Assembly (NCBI GenBank): GCA_034421095.1
Contig: DAOUKR010000024.1
Location: 1-64,000, forward strand
Source of the DNA: JAGWBG01 sp034421095
GTDB taxonomy: Bacteria; Chloroflexota; Dehalococcoidia; Lucifugimonadales; JAGWBF01
Length of the DNA stretch: 64,000 nt
Reading direction: 5' to 3'
Shown: piece by piece, positions 9,190 through 17,513 of the stretch
How the letters are laid out: each line of letters starts with the position of its first letter
How positions within the stretch are numbered: position 1 is the stretch's first letter
Made by a program: the position numbers and the translations under genes
Notes under the pieces: generated by a model
The model's input: the letters and a program-made list of their open reading frames with translations, nothing else
What the model was told of the DNA's origin: nothing
Database searches by the model: none

Positions 9190-9435
9190 CTATGGCAACG
9201 CATGGTGATGTTCCGGCAATTGAGATATCCTCGGCAGGACACGGGTGATGGCCTTCCCAGCTGAGTTGTCCTGTCTCCATCCCTCAGCAATCGAAAGGTC
9301 CAGAATGGTTTCGATGCGCTGGCGGACTCGACGGGCAGTTTCGGGTTTGTCCGTCCAAATTGGAGTCAGCACGGCCATTACATCAGTGGTGACAATTTCA
9401 TCTACAGGCTTGAAGCCAATCAAAGGGTAGCGTGA
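9190..9435 (-). pseudogene. Phage-type tyrosine integrase remnant (P4-like, core-binding domain)
   Basis: About 80 residues survive, reading PVDEIVTTDVMAVLTPIW, then ETARRVRQRIETILDLSI, then AEGWRQDNSAGKAITRVLP. This is the N-terminal SAM-like core-binding region of P4-type integrases, which normally runs about 400 residues and ends in a catalytic Arg/His/Tyr domain. Stop codons close both ends (a TAG upstream near 9442 and the stop at 9190), and no catalytic domain follows. It lies just beyond the 3' end of the selenocysteine tRNA gene on the same strand, which is where an integrase that uses selC as attachment site would be left. It is non-functional. Confidence 0.78.
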
Positions 9436-9514
9436 ATGGCAAGACTATCGAAATGACAGGTCACACTTGAATCATGTAGGAGGCTCAAATTTCGAGGGAT
9501 TTCTAAATAGTCTT

Positions 9515-9610
9515 TGGCGGGAGTGAGAGGGAGTCGAACCCACCTACCCCGTGCTAACGAGGCACAACGGATTTGAAGTCCGCAAGAGCCACCGGGCCCC
9601 ATTCACTCCC
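9515..9610 (-). tRNA. selC: tRNA-Sec (anticodon TCA)
   Basis: A 96-base tRNA carries the anticodon TCA at 9576-9574 within the loop CTTCAAA, so it reads UGA. The acceptor stem has 8 pairs (GGGAGTGA at 9610-9603 with TCACTCCC at 9526-9519), there is a long variable arm, and the 3' end GCCA is encoded. All of these are hallmarks of selenocysteine tRNA. It predicts that selA, selB and selD exist elsewhere in the genome, and it agrees with the selenoprotein gene at 60697-61251. Confidence 0.95.
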
Positions 9611-9668
9611 AATAATTGGGACAGTGCAGCCATCGGTGATACCGGCTATACGGCCGGCGCAATGGCTG

Positions 9669-9995
9669 CTAACCCAGCGCTGAGTCTATCTGCTTCTTCA
9701 GCGCTCCCTTAGGTACAGCACCCACTATCTGGCCTACGGGCTGGCCTTCCTTGAAGATAAGGAGCGTGGGTATGCTCCTCACCCCGTAGGTAATGGCGGT
9801 GCCGGGACTGGAGTCCACGTCGAGCTTGGCAAAACCCAGCTTGCCATCGTACTCCTCGGACAACTCCTCGACTATTGGGGCAATCATCTTGCACGGCATA
9901 CACCAGTCGGCCCAGAAGTCTACCAGCACTGGCAGGTCGGATTGCAGGACCTTCTCATCGAAATCGGCATCGGTAACGGCAAAGGGATGTGCCAT
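9669..9995 (-). CDS. trxA: Thioredoxin
   Basis: This cytoplasmic thiol-disulfide reductant has 108 residues, the standard length. Family landmarks in order are FDEKVLQSDLPVLVDFWADW, the active site WCMPCK near residues 31-36, and the cis-proline loop RSIPTLLIFKEG near residue 75. The active site is Cys-Met-Pro-Cys instead of the usual Cys-Gly-Pro-Cys, which may shift its redox potential. The ATG is preceded by AAGGAGC. It diverges from the methyltransferase gene across about 180 bases. Confidence 0.96.
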   Translation of the reverse strand: MAHPFAVTDADFDEKVLQSDLPVLVDFWADWCMPCKMIAPIVEELSEEYDGKLGFAKLDVDSSPGTAITYGVRSIPTLLIFKEGQPVGQIVGAVPKGALKKQIDSALG

Positions 9996-10129
9996 AATGC
10001 TCCTTACTATTAAGACTACCCGTCCACTAACATTAGACTGTTGGGTTACCAGGGAGGTTCACCCAGACCTGTCGGATTGCTACAGTGTATACTCGACCGG
10101 TGATTTGGTCAAGCTAATTCCGACTTCTC

Positions 10130-10158
10130 TTGGCTTCCGGGGAGGGTTGGGTTATAGT
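10130..10158 (+). promoter_or_regulatory. Promoter of the rlmD-maf-tat gene row
   Basis: TTGGCT (10130-10135) and TATAGT (10153-10158) are separated by 17 bases. The methyltransferase ATG lies 21 bases beyond the -10, after a GAGGAG ribosome site, which suits a short leader. Confidence 0.5.
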
Positions 10159-10178
10159 GTGTACGAGGAGTCAGCCAC

Positions 10179-11402
10179 ATGATACAGCAAGCCATTCCGG
10201 GAGAACGTCTATCCCTGTCCCTTGTCAACTGGGGTAAGACGGGCGAAGCGCTCGCTTTTCACGAAGGCCAGGAGGTCAGGGTCTCCGGCGGTATACCGGG
10301 CGAAGAAGTGATGGCGGAGGTAATAAAATATCGCCGAGGGTACATAGCGGCCCAGGTGGTCGAAGTACTGACACCGTCTCCCTACAGAGTCGAACCCCCT
10401 TGCCCCTATTTCGGGCCGTGTACCGGCTGCCAGTGGCAACATATAGAATATCAGCACCAGCTTCATATCAAGAGGCAGATGGTAGTGGACGCCCTTGACA
10501 GCGTCAGCGGATTTACGGATACCCTGGTACTATCCACCCTGCCCTCGCCGGAACAGTATGGTTACCGTAACCACGCCCGCTTTACTGTAGGTAGGAGAAT
10601 GGGCGAATTGGGCTTCGTGAACCGCGAAAGCCGCAGATTCATTGTCGTACAAGAATGCCTGCTGATGCACCCCTGGATTAACGAAGCTCTGGGGCAGCTT
10701 CAGGGCAAGTGTGCAGAGACGTCTCAACTGTCCATACGATATGGCGTCAACACCAATGATTTTCTCATCCAACCGGCCATGAAAAGCCCGGAAGTGCCCC
10801 TACATTCAGGACGAAAATACTACACCGAGTCCCTAGGCGGCCAGGAGTACCGCATAGCCTCCTCCTCTTTTTTCCAGGTCAACACTCGGCAGGCGGAGCG
10901 AATGGTGGAATTGGTAAGGGATGAGTTGAGCGTCTCCAGGAACGATGACGCATCTCACGCCCCGTCCATCCTGGTGGACGCATACGCAGGTGTCGGCACT
11001 TTCGCCATCATGCTGGCCCCTTACGTCGATAAGGTACTGGCCATCGAGGAGTCCAAGTCAGCCGTCGGAGACGCCCAGATAAACGCCCAGGGCATAGAAG
11101 GAGTGGAGTTCCTGTTGGGGAAGACGGAGGAGGTACTTGCACGGATAGAGGAAAGGCCCCAGGGGGTGATACTGGACCCGCCCCGCGCCGGCTGTCACCG
11201 GGATACCCTGGATGTCCTGATACAACTCGCACCGCGCAGGGTGGTGTACGTGTCCTGCGACCTCGACACCCTGGCACGAGACTTGGAAATACTATGTAGT
11301 GGGCCTTTCCGACTGGAGCGAGTCCGGCCCGTGGATATGTTTCCTCAAACCCATCACGTGGAGTGTATAGTTTCTTTAAGCTGGGATGGTCGTGTCTTAT
11401 GA
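10179..11402 (+). CDS. 23S rRNA/tRNA uracil-C5 methyltransferase (RlmD/TrmA family)
   Basis: This is a SAM-dependent RNA uracil-5-methyltransferase of 407 residues. The N-terminal TRAM domain (residues 1-65) binds RNA. It is followed by Cys75, Cys81 and Cys84 (PPCPYFGPCTGCQW) for an iron-sulfur cluster, with a further Cys in VVQECLLMHP. The SAM-binding motif VDAYAGVGTFAIMLA lies near residue 270, ILDPPRAGC near 330, and the catalytic Cys in VYVSCDLDTLARD near 365. Whether it acts on rRNA U1939-like sites or on tRNA cannot be decided here. Its stop overlaps the maf start as ATGA, indicating coupled translation. Confidence 0.93.
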   Translation: MIQQAIPGERLSLSLVNWGKTGEALAFHEGQEVRVSGGIPGEEVMAEVIKYRRGYIAAQVVEVLTPSPYRVEPPCPYFGPCTGCQWQHIEYQHQLHIKRQMVVDALDSVSGFTDTLVLSTLPSPEQYGYRNHARFTVGRRMGELGFVNRESRRFIVVQECLLMHPWINEALGQLQGKCAETSQLSIRYGVNTNDFLIQPAMKSPEVPLHSGRKYYTESLGGQEYRIASSSFFQVNTRQAERMVELVRDELSVSRNDDASHAPSILVDAYAGVGTFAIMLAPYVDKVLAIEESKSAVGDAQINAQGIEGVEFLLGKTEEVLARIEERPQGVILDPPRAGCHRDTLDVLIQLAPRRVVYVSCDLDTLARDLEILCSGPFRLERVRPVDMFPQTHHVECIVSLSWDGRVL

Positions 11403-12073
11403 CCGATGCAGCCCAGCAAACTGGTCGAAAGACCCTCCAACGTGAGTTGGTACTGGCATCCACGTCGCCGCGAAGACGCGAGTTGTTGTCCTGCTTGGGC
11501 GTTGATTTCCGGGTGGTCCCGCCCTCAACATTGGAGAATATGCTGCCTCACGAGACTCCCCGTGAGATGGCAGAGCGTCTGGCGCAATCCAAGGCCATGA
11601 GTGTGGCCCGGTCTTTGTCCAGCGGCCTCGTGATTGGTGCTGACAGCGTAGTTGTACTGGACGGCCGTGTGCTGGGCAAACCGGTCAACAATGCTCAAGC
11701 AAGAGAGATGCTGAGGAGCCTTCGAGGCAGAGAGCACCGGGTGATGACCGGACTAGCCCTTGTGGATGCCGCCAACCAGGATGCACGCGTGACCAGCGAG
11801 AGCAGCCTGGTGACTATGCGGGACTACCCAGACGACCAGTTGGAGGCTTACGTCGCTTCAGGAGAGCCTATGGACAAAGCCGGGGCCTATGCAGTGCAGG
11901 ACAGGGTTTTCAGGCCCGCCGAACGGCTTGAAGGATGCTATACTAACGTCATGGGGCTGCCCTTGTGCTCCCTTGTAAACATGATTCAAGATGCAGGACT
12001 GGAGGTCAGGTCGGGGCAATACGTACAGTTCACCAGGGAATGCTCCCAATGCCCCCTCAAGGACATCTACTGA
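11399..12073 (+). CDS. maf: Maf-family nucleoside triphosphate pyrophosphatase
   Basis: This house-cleaning enzyme hydrolyses non-canonical or modified NTPs to the monophosphate. It is 224 residues from ATG 11399, which overlaps the preceding stop by 4 bases. Near the N-terminus LVLASTSPRRRELL carries the family SxSPRRxELL signature. ADSVVVLDGRVLGKPVN and KAGAYAVQ are the other conserved blocks. The last 25 residues form a tail containing CSQCPLKDIY, a CxxC pair not usual in Maf proteins. Which of the dTTP/UTP or other subtypes it represents is not clear. Confidence 0.92.
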   Translation: MTDAAQQTGRKTLQRELVLASTSPRRRELLSCLGVDFRVVPPSTLENMLPHETPREMAERLAQSKAMSVARSLSSGLVIGADSVVVLDGRVLGKPVNNAQAREMLRSLRGREHRVMTGLALVDAANQDARVTSESSLVTMRDYPDDQLEAYVASGEPMDKAGAYAVQDRVFRPAERLEGCYTNVMGLPLCSLVNMIQDAGLEVRSGQYVQFTRECSQCPLKDIY

Positions 12074-12103
12074 GCGTATGTTATGTAAAGAGGAAGAGCC
12101 GTC

Positions 12104-12349
12104 TTGAACATTTTTGGCATCGGTATGTTGGAGATTCTCATAATCCTGATAGTGGCATTGATTATTCTAGGTCCTGCCAAGACCGTACACATGGCCAAGA
12201 ATGCGGGCAGAATGATGGGAGAGGTCCGGAGAGCGTTTACCGATCTGTCCAGGGCCGTCGAGGAGGAGGAAAGGGAGATAAACCGCGAGGTCAGCAGGAA
12301 CGAGGGTTCGAATCGCGCCGGAGAAAAGCCTCCTGAGGAGCTTCGGTAA
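12104..12349 (+). CDS. Sec-independent translocase TatA/TatB-like
   Basis: This small Tat component is 81 residues. One N-terminal membrane helix (GIGMLEILIILIVALIIL) is followed by GPAK and an amphipathic helix, then a charged, Glu-rich tail (EEEEREINREV). This is the TatA/B architecture. It sits 2 bases before tatC, the usual neighbour. The lack of the Phe-Gly hinge seen in typical TatA (here LGPAK) leans to TatB, but the call is open. Confidence 0.9.
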   Translation: MNIFGIGMLEILIILIVALIILGPAKTVHMAKNAGRMMGEVRRAFTDLSRAVEEEEREINREVSRNEGSNRAGEKPPEELR

Positions 12350-12351
12350 AG

Positions 12352-13110
12352 GTGCGCGAGCTTTCCATCAGGAACCACCTTGAGGAGTTGCGTCGGAGAC
12401 TCACCATTGCTGCTCTTGCAACCCTGGCAACGACAGTAGTGGCCTTCGTCTTTCACCGGCAGATACTAAACCTGCTCATCCGCCCTTCAGACCTGGAGGC
12501 TGCGACCGGTGGCGAAGCCGGCCTGGTATTCGTAGAAGTAACTGAGATGTTGGCCGTGACCCTGAAAGTCTCCCTGGTATCCGGTCTGGTCATGGCATTC
12601 CCGATTATCCTCTTCCAGGTCATTCTGTTCGTAGCCCCCGGGCTAACGCCGAGGGAGAAGCGCTACCTGTTCTTGTTCATGCCGGGAGTGGTGCTGTCCT
12701 TTGCGGCCGGGGCTGCCTTCGGATACTTTATACTCATCCCGCCGGCGATTAGTTTCCTGGTGAACTGGGGAGGCGAGGTAGCCACCCCAATGATAAGAAT
12801 CGGCAACTACATAAATGTGATGGTGATGTTGCTGTTCTGGATGGGCCTGGTCTTCGAGACCCCTATCGTGATGTTCCTTCTGGCAAAACTGGGAATAGTT
12901 TCATCAAAGGGATTTGCCCGGTGGAGACGGTACTGGGTGGTGGTGGCCTTTATCCTGGGAGCACTGATAACTCCCACGTTCGACCCGATAAATCAGTCCC
13001 TGGTAGCGGCCCCTTTGATAGTCCTCTATGAAGCGGGGATATGGCTCGCAAAATTGGCAGCTCGTGGAAGGTCTGAGGCGGTGCAGGAGGTGGCCGCACC
13101 GGGCTCCTAG
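12352..13110 (+). CDS. tatC: Twin-arginine translocase subunit TatC
   Basis: This is the polytopic core of the Tat export system, which binds twin-arginine signal peptides of folded proteins. It has 252 residues starting at GTG, two bases after tatA/B. The N-terminal segment IRNHLEELRRRL is the conserved cytoplasmic signal-peptide binding stretch. About six membrane helices follow, including FVAPGLTPREKR and GLVFETPIVMF, both family signatures. With the upstream tatA/B and the convergent tatA it forms a complete Tat set. Confidence 0.96.
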   Translation: MRELSIRNHLEELRRRLTIAALATLATTVVAFVFHRQILNLLIRPSDLEAATGGEAGLVFVEVTEMLAVTLKVSLVSGLVMAFPIILFQVILFVAPGLTPREKRYLFLFMPGVVLSFAAGAAFGYFILIPPAISFLVNWGGEVATPMIRIGNYINVMVMLLFWMGLVFETPIVMFLLAKLGIVSSKGFARWRRYWVVVAFILGALITPTFDPINQSLVAAPLIVLYEAGIWLAKLAARGRSEAVQEVAAPGS

Positions 13111-13179
13111 ATAGCAGGACAAGTGACATTACGTTGCAGGTCGGATATTTATAGCCATTCCTGCCTGTCGGTAGATAAG

Positions 13180-13389
13180 TCAGGACTTGTCGCTGTCTTT
13201 CGCAGTGGCCTTGACTTTCTTGTCTGAGGACTCCTCGTCCTCAGCATCATCCTGGCCGGTGACGGACTTCTTGAAGGCTCGCAGGCTGCCGCCCAGTGCG
13301 GACCCAATCTGAGGCAGCCGCCCTGCCCCAAAGATGAGCAGCACTATAAGCAAGATTATAGCCAGTTCCAGAGGTCCTAATCTTGGCAT
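13180..13389 (-). CDS. tatA: Sec-independent translocase TatA
   Basis: This 69-residue protein starts at ATG 13389 after the strong site AAGGAGG. It shows the classic TatA pattern: MPRLGPLELAIILLIVLLIF, the FGAGRLPQIGSALG hinge and amphipathic helix, then a charged tail (DDAEDEESSDKK). It converges on tatC, so the pore-forming subunit is transcribed separately from tatB/C. Confidence 0.93.
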   Translation of the reverse strand: MPRLGPLELAIILLIVLLIFGAGRLPQIGSALGGSLRAFKKSVTGQDDAEDEESSDKKVKATAKDSDKS

Positions 13390-13798
13390 GACAACCTCCT
13401 TGTATCCGGGCCTGCAACCACCTATCATCATAACAGGGAACCCCGTCCGTAGCAAGAATACCGGCGCTCTAAATCAGGGTCTCTCCCGTTCCATCTCTTC
13501 TCCGGCATGCTTGATGCATATTGTCATTCCACCCCCTTCTTGGTCATCCCGGCCCGTCCCCCGCTGCACAGGCAGGCGCAGAGCCGACCCCGCACAAGCC
13601 CTGGATTCTGGCCCCGTATCAAGTATGGGGCGGGTTTTGAGCCGGAATCCAGAAAGGTATCGGTAAATCAAAGCTAGGGTTCTGACGGAAATCGAATCCT
13701 CGAATAGCTTACAGGCCGGTTGTATAAGTTGTATAATGATGTTGCTTTGATGGGGTCGGGCTGAAGGGTGTGATAATACAACTTTAGGAATGCGGAAT
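13390..13798. repeat. Intergenic region with degraded dispersed hairpin repeat
   Basis: No gene is visible. Around 13520-13660 the sequence carries GTCATTCC at one end and GAGCCGGAATCCAG at the other, the two halves of the dispersed genomic repeat found at several other places in this window, here disrupted by other sequence. A promoter candidate follows at 13708-13737. Confidence 0.5.
13708..13737 (+). promoter_or_regulatory. Promoter upstream of the pyruvate dehydrogenase genes
   Basis: A perfect TATAAT (13732-13737) is preceded by CTTACA (13708-13713) with an 18-base spacer. It lies about 60 bases before the lpdA start. Confidence 0.5.
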
Positions 13799-15190
13799 AT
13801 GACAACAAATGGTGAGTACGACCTGGTGGTAGTGGGAGCGGGGCCGGGCGGTTACGTTGCGGCCATCAGGGCAGCCCAACTCGGGCTGAGCACAGCCGTG
13901 GTGGAGAAGGATGAATTAGGCGGTGTATGCTTGAATTGGGGCTGCATTCCAAGCAAGTCCCTTCTCAAAAACGCCGAAATCCTGTCCCTCATTCATCGAG
14001 GCGAGGAGTTCGGCTTCTACTTCGATAACCTGCGTGTGGATTACGCCAAGGCTATAGACCGCAGCCGGGGAGTGGTTGATCGGAACACCAAAGGCATCGC
14101 CTTCCTCTTCCGTAAAAATAAGGTGGAGCACATAAAGGGGGAAGCAAGTCTGCGGGATAGCCACACCCTGGAGATTGCACCGGAAGGCAGGGTTATCCAG
14201 GCAAAGAACATCATTCTAGCCACCGGAGCGCGCGCCCGGAGCATCCCGGCCCTGCCCATTGACGGGGAACGGGTGATAACCAGCCGCCATGCCCTGGAGC
14301 TCAAGCAGTTACCCTCTTCGATAATAATAGTCGGTGCGGGGGCAACGGGAATGGAGTTCGCTTACCTTTACAACTCTTACGGAGTAAAGGTGACTGTCGT
14401 GGAGCTTCTACCCAGAGTCGTACCCAACGAGGATGAAGAGATTAGCCATGAGCTGGAGCGCGCCCTGTCCAGAGAAGGCATCACTTTTGTGACAGGCGCC
14501 GGCGTCACGGAAATGACCCCCGTCGAGGGCGGGGCCAGGCTCAAGGTTGAATCATCCGACCAGGTGACTGAGATAGAGGGCGAAAAGGTGCTGGTAGCCA
14601 TAGGCGTCCAGGCCAACACCGAGGGTCTCGGCCTTGACAGGGTGGGCGTGGCTACCGAGCGCGGGTTTATACAGGTCAACGACGATATGTCCACCAACGT
14701 ACCCGGCATTTATGCGATAGGTGATGTCACAGGCAAGCTCCTCCTTGCTCACGTAGCTTCGGCCCAGGGAGTTATGGCCGTCGAGACCATGGCAGGCGTG
14801 GAGTCCCAACCCCTTGACTACGTGAACATGCCCCGGGCCATCTACTGCATACCCCAGGTAGCCAGCTTCGGACTGACTGAACAACAGGCTCGGGAGCAAG
14901 GCTACGGTGTCAAGATAGGCAAGTTCCCCTTCCAGGCCAGCGGGAAGGCGGTGGCCATAGCAGAGACCGCAGGGACCGTGAAGCTGGTAGTGGATGAAAA
15001 ATATGGCGAGCTTCTGGGAGCACATCTCATTGGGCCGGAAGTAACGGAACTGCTGGCAGAGCTTTCCATGGCTCGGCTCCTGGAAGGCACCACCCATGAG
15101 TTGGGATGGATGGTACATTCTCATCCCACCCTGTCTGAGGTCCTTAAGGAAGCTGCCCTGAACGCTGACGGCGGTGCTATCCATATCTAA
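13799..15190 (+). CDS. lpdA: Dihydrolipoamide dehydrogenase (E3)
   Basis: This FAD- and NAD-dependent enzyme reoxidises dihydrolipoamide on the E2 subunit. It is 463 residues from ATG 13799 (an AGGA lies 9 bases upstream; ATG 13790 is also in frame). The FAD fingerprint GAGPGGYVAAIRAAQLG is near residue 12. The redox disulfide is in GGVCLNWGCIPSKS (Cys44/Cys49). The NAD fold has IVGAGATGMEFA, a second FAD contact is AIGDVTGKLLLAHVA, and the interface catalytic His is in VHSHPTLSE. It is the first of four genes for a 2-oxoacid dehydrogenase complex. Confidence 0.97.
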   Translation: MTTNGEYDLVVVGAGPGGYVAAIRAAQLGLSTAVVEKDELGGVCLNWGCIPSKSLLKNAEILSLIHRGEEFGFYFDNLRVDYAKAIDRSRGVVDRNTKGIAFLFRKNKVEHIKGEASLRDSHTLEIAPEGRVIQAKNIILATGARARSIPALPIDGERVITSRHALELKQLPSSIIIVGAGATGMEFAYLYNSYGVKVTVVELLPRVVPNEDEEISHELERALSREGITFVTGAGVTEMTPVEGGARLKVESSDQVTEIEGEKVLVAIGVQANTEGLGLDRVGVATERGFIQVNDDMSTNVPGIYAIGDVTGKLLLAHVASAQGVMAVETMAGVESQPLDYVNMPRAIYCIPQVASFGLTEQQAREQGYGVKIGKFPFQASGKAVAIAETAGTVKLVVDEKYGELLGAHLIGPEVTELLAELSMARLLEGTTHELGWMVHSHPTLSEVLKEAALNADGGAIHI

Positions 15191-15237
15191 GCAACCCGCC
15201 AGTGCAAGGCCGCGGGAAAGGTGTGGTTGAAGTGACT

Positions 15238-16251
15238 ATGACGGTGAAAGAAACGCTAGAGGCACCCCAACTCCTGGAGCTCTACCGCCAGATGGTGTTG
15301 ATTCGAGTCTTCGAAGAAGAGTGCGCACGCCAGTACATGCAGGGAAACATACAGGGCTTCCTGCATCTCTACATCGGTGAGGAGGCCATAGCAGTCGGCT
15401 CCATCTCAAGCCTCAGAGCACAGGACTACGTGGTAACCCACTACCGGGACCACGGGCACGCTTTGGCCAAGGGGATGGACAGCAAGGCGGCAATGGCAGA
15501 GCTATTCGGCAAGGCCACCGGCTGTAGCAGAGGAAAGGGCGGGTCCATGCACCTCTTCGATGTCTCCAAAAACTTCATGGGGGGATACGCTATCGTAGCC
15601 GGCCAGATGCCTGTGGCCGCCGGCCTCGCCCTGGCAGCCAAGACCAAGGGGGAGGACCGCCTGGTAATGTGCTATCTGGGTGACGGCGCCCTGAACGAAG
15701 GAGAGTTTCACGAGTCTATGAACCTGGCTTCCATCTGGAAGCTGCCGGTAATATACTTCTGTGAAAATAATCTCTATGGTATGGGCGCACCCGTATGGGA
15801 TACCCTTGCCCTGGCCGACAACATTTACAAGCTTGCCGAATCTTATAACATGCCCGGTGTGCGGTTGAACGGTATGGACGTCCTGGAGGTCAGAAAAGTA
15901 ACCCAGGAAGCCGTGGAATACGTGAGGAGCGGCAAAGGTCCCATTTTTCTTGAGGCCCAGACCTACAGGTTTCGAGGGCATTCGATAGCGGACCCCGCCG
16001 AGTACCGCCGCGGCATTGAGGTGGAAAGCTGGCTGGAGAAAGACCCCATAGCCACATTCAAGCGTAAGCTCCTTGACGAAGGACAAGCTTCAGAGCAGGA
16101 CTTGAGCGACATAGATGGCGCCGTGATGAAAGAGATTGAAGAGGCCGCCAGATTTGCCGATGACAGTCCATTCCCTGAGATTCGCACTCTGTTTGAGGAC
16201 GTCTACGGCGACCAGGCCGACTCAGTTATCACAGGCAACACGGGACTATGA
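15238..16251 (+). CDS. pdhA: Pyruvate dehydrogenase-type E1, alpha subunit
   Basis: This is the thiamine diphosphate-binding half of E1, which decarboxylates pyruvate or an alternative 2-oxoacid. It has about 337 residues from ATG 15238; GTG 15232 or 15223 could be used instead since GGGAAAGG lies at 15214-15221. LYIGEEAIAVG and THYRDHGHALAKG are E1-alpha blocks. The TPP/Mg motif GDGALNEGEFHESMNLA is near residue 150, and FRGHSIADPAEYR contains the phosphorylation-loop equivalent. E1-beta follows about 100 bases later. Similarity to acetoin dehydrogenase E1 means pyruvate specificity is probable, not proven. Confidence 0.92.
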   Translation: MTVKETLEAPQLLELYRQMVLIRVFEEECARQYMQGNIQGFLHLYIGEEAIAVGSISSLRAQDYVVTHYRDHGHALAKGMDSKAAMAELFGKATGCSRGKGGSMHLFDVSKNFMGGYAIVAGQMPVAAGLALAAKTKGEDRLVMCYLGDGALNEGEFHESMNLASIWKLPVIYFCENNLYGMGAPVWDTLALADNIYKLAESYNMPGVRLNGMDVLEVRKVTQEAVEYVRSGKGPIFLEAQTYRFRGHSIADPAEYRRGIEVESWLEKDPIATFKRKLLDEGQASEQDLSDIDGAVMKEIEEAARFADDSPFPEIRTLFEDVYGDQADSVITGNTGL

Positions 16252-16349
16252 AAGCTGAATGAATTTAGCCGTGCCTGGAATCCGGCAAATGCGGAACGCC
16301 CCAGGCCGAGGGTGAAACACGGAAGGGACCCGGTAAGGGGAGAGAAACT

Positions 16350-17327
16350 ATGCCAGAGATTTCTTATCGCGAGGCCGTAAGCAGCGCATTGAGGGAGGCC
16401 CTCAACGATGACCTACGCGTTTTCCTCGTGGGCGAGGACATAGGCCCCTATGGGGGCGCTTACGCAGTAACCAAGGGATTCACCGAAGAGTTTGGTCCGG
16501 ACCGCATCAAAGACTCGCCACTTTCGGAGTCGGCTTTTGTTGGAGTCAGCGTAGGCGCGGCTATGGGCGGCCTTCGGCCAATAGTGGAGCTAATGACAAT
16601 CAACTTCAGTATGCTGGCTATGGACCAGATTATCAACCACGCTGCCAAGGTGAGATACATGTCGGGGGGACAGCTTTCCGCGCCGTTGATAATCCGCACG
16701 GTTACGGGCGGCGGCGCTCAGGTGGCCGCCACCCACTCCCAGAATTTTGAAGGATGGTTTGCCACCGTTCCCGGCATGAAGGTTGTCGTGCCGTCCACTC
16801 CATACGACGTTCTGGGTCTCTTCCGGTCGTGCCGTGAAGAGGCCGACCCGGTGATGTTCGTGGAGCATATCCTCCTCTACAGCAGCCGCGGAGAGGTGCC
16901 GGAGGGAACTTACAAGGTCCCTCTTGGGGCCTCCGACGTGAAACGTAAAGGTAGCCACCTTACCATCGTCTCATACTCGCGCATGGTCCTGCTGGCCCTG
17001 GACGCCGCCCGGAAGCTATCTCAGGAGGGCATAGAGGTGGAGGTTATAGACCTGCGCTGTCTCAGGCCCCTGGACATGGAGCCAGTGCTGGAATCCGTGC
17101 GCAAGACGCACCGCGCCCTGATTGTGGAGGAGGTCTGGAAGACGGGCGGCTTTGGGGCGGAGGTGGCCGCCCAGATACAGGAACACGCATTCGATTACCT
17201 TGACAGCCCTGTTGCCAGGGTGGCAGGTGCTGAAGTGCCCATGCCCTACTCTCGACCCCTGGAACGGGCAGCCATACCCGACAGTGACGTGATTGCCCAT
17301 GCCGTCAGGTCCGCAATTATGGGATAA
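16350..17327 (+). CDS. pdhB: Pyruvate dehydrogenase-type E1, beta subunit
   Basis: This 325-residue partner of E1-alpha completes the active site. The start ATG follows GGGGAGAG. SYREAVSSALREAL, VFLVGEDIGPYGGAYAVTKG, then SPLSESAFVGVSVGAAMGG are family blocks. The C-terminal domain contains VEVIDLRCLRPLD and ALIVEEVWKTGGFGAE. The final codons and stop are part of a 41-base direct repeat duplicated downstream at 17471-17511. Confidence 0.94.
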   Translation: MPEISYREAVSSALREALNDDLRVFLVGEDIGPYGGAYAVTKGFTEEFGPDRIKDSPLSESAFVGVSVGAAMGGLRPIVELMTINFSMLAMDQIINHAAKVRYMSGGQLSAPLIIRTVTGGGAQVAATHSQNFEGWFATVPGMKVVVPSTPYDVLGLFRSCREEADPVMFVEHILLYSSRGEVPEGTYKVPLGASDVKRKGSHLTIVSYSRMVLLALDAARKLSQEGIEVEVIDLRCLRPLDMEPVLESVRKTHRALIVEEVWKTGGFGAEVAAQIQEHAFDYLDSPVARVAGAEVPMPYSRPLERAAIPDSDVIAHAVRSAIMG

Positions 17328-17361
17328 CAAGTCCCTTCCCCCTTGATGGGGGAAGGTTGGA
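17321..17361. repeat. Direct repeat, copy 1 (overlaps pdhB stop)
   Basis: The block from GGGATAACAAGTCCCTTCC to GGGGGAAGGTTGG recurs almost unchanged at 17471-17511, 150 bases away. It contains the palindrome CCTTCCCCC-TTGAT-GGGGGAAGG, a hairpin able to act as an intercistronic RNA structure. Confidence 0.8.
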
Positions 17362-17377
17362 GCGTGTCCCTGTACCT

Positions 17378-17396
17378 GCCTGTCGGCAGACAGGTC
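17378..17396. repeat. Hairpin between pdhB and pdhC
   Basis: The text contains CCTGCCTG, then TCGG, then CAGACAGG, an imperfect inverted repeat. A degraded cousin (CCTGCCTGTCGGTAGAT) occurs near 13162 beside tatA, so it looks like a small dispersed element. Confidence 0.5.
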
Positions 17397-17470
17397 GAGT
17401 ACGGGGCAAGCCCTAAACTTGATTCAGGAACGGGGGTGAAAGGGGACAAACCCTGCACCCCAGCATCATT

Positions 17471-17511
17471 GGGATAACAAAGTCCCTTCCCCCTTGATGG
17501 GGGAAGGTTAG
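17471..17511. repeat. Direct repeat, copy 2 (before pdhC)
   Basis: This is the second copy of the 17321-17361 repeat, with one inserted A and one changed base. It ends with GGAAGG, which falls 6 bases before the TTG start of pdhC, so the repeat appears to supply the ribosome site for E2. Confidence 0.78.
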
Positions 17512-17513
17512 AA

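Noticed and set aside
17321..17511. Possible CRISPR array from the repeated 41-base block
   Set aside because: Only two copies, unequal to a repeat-spacer unit, overlapping a gene end, and no cas genes.
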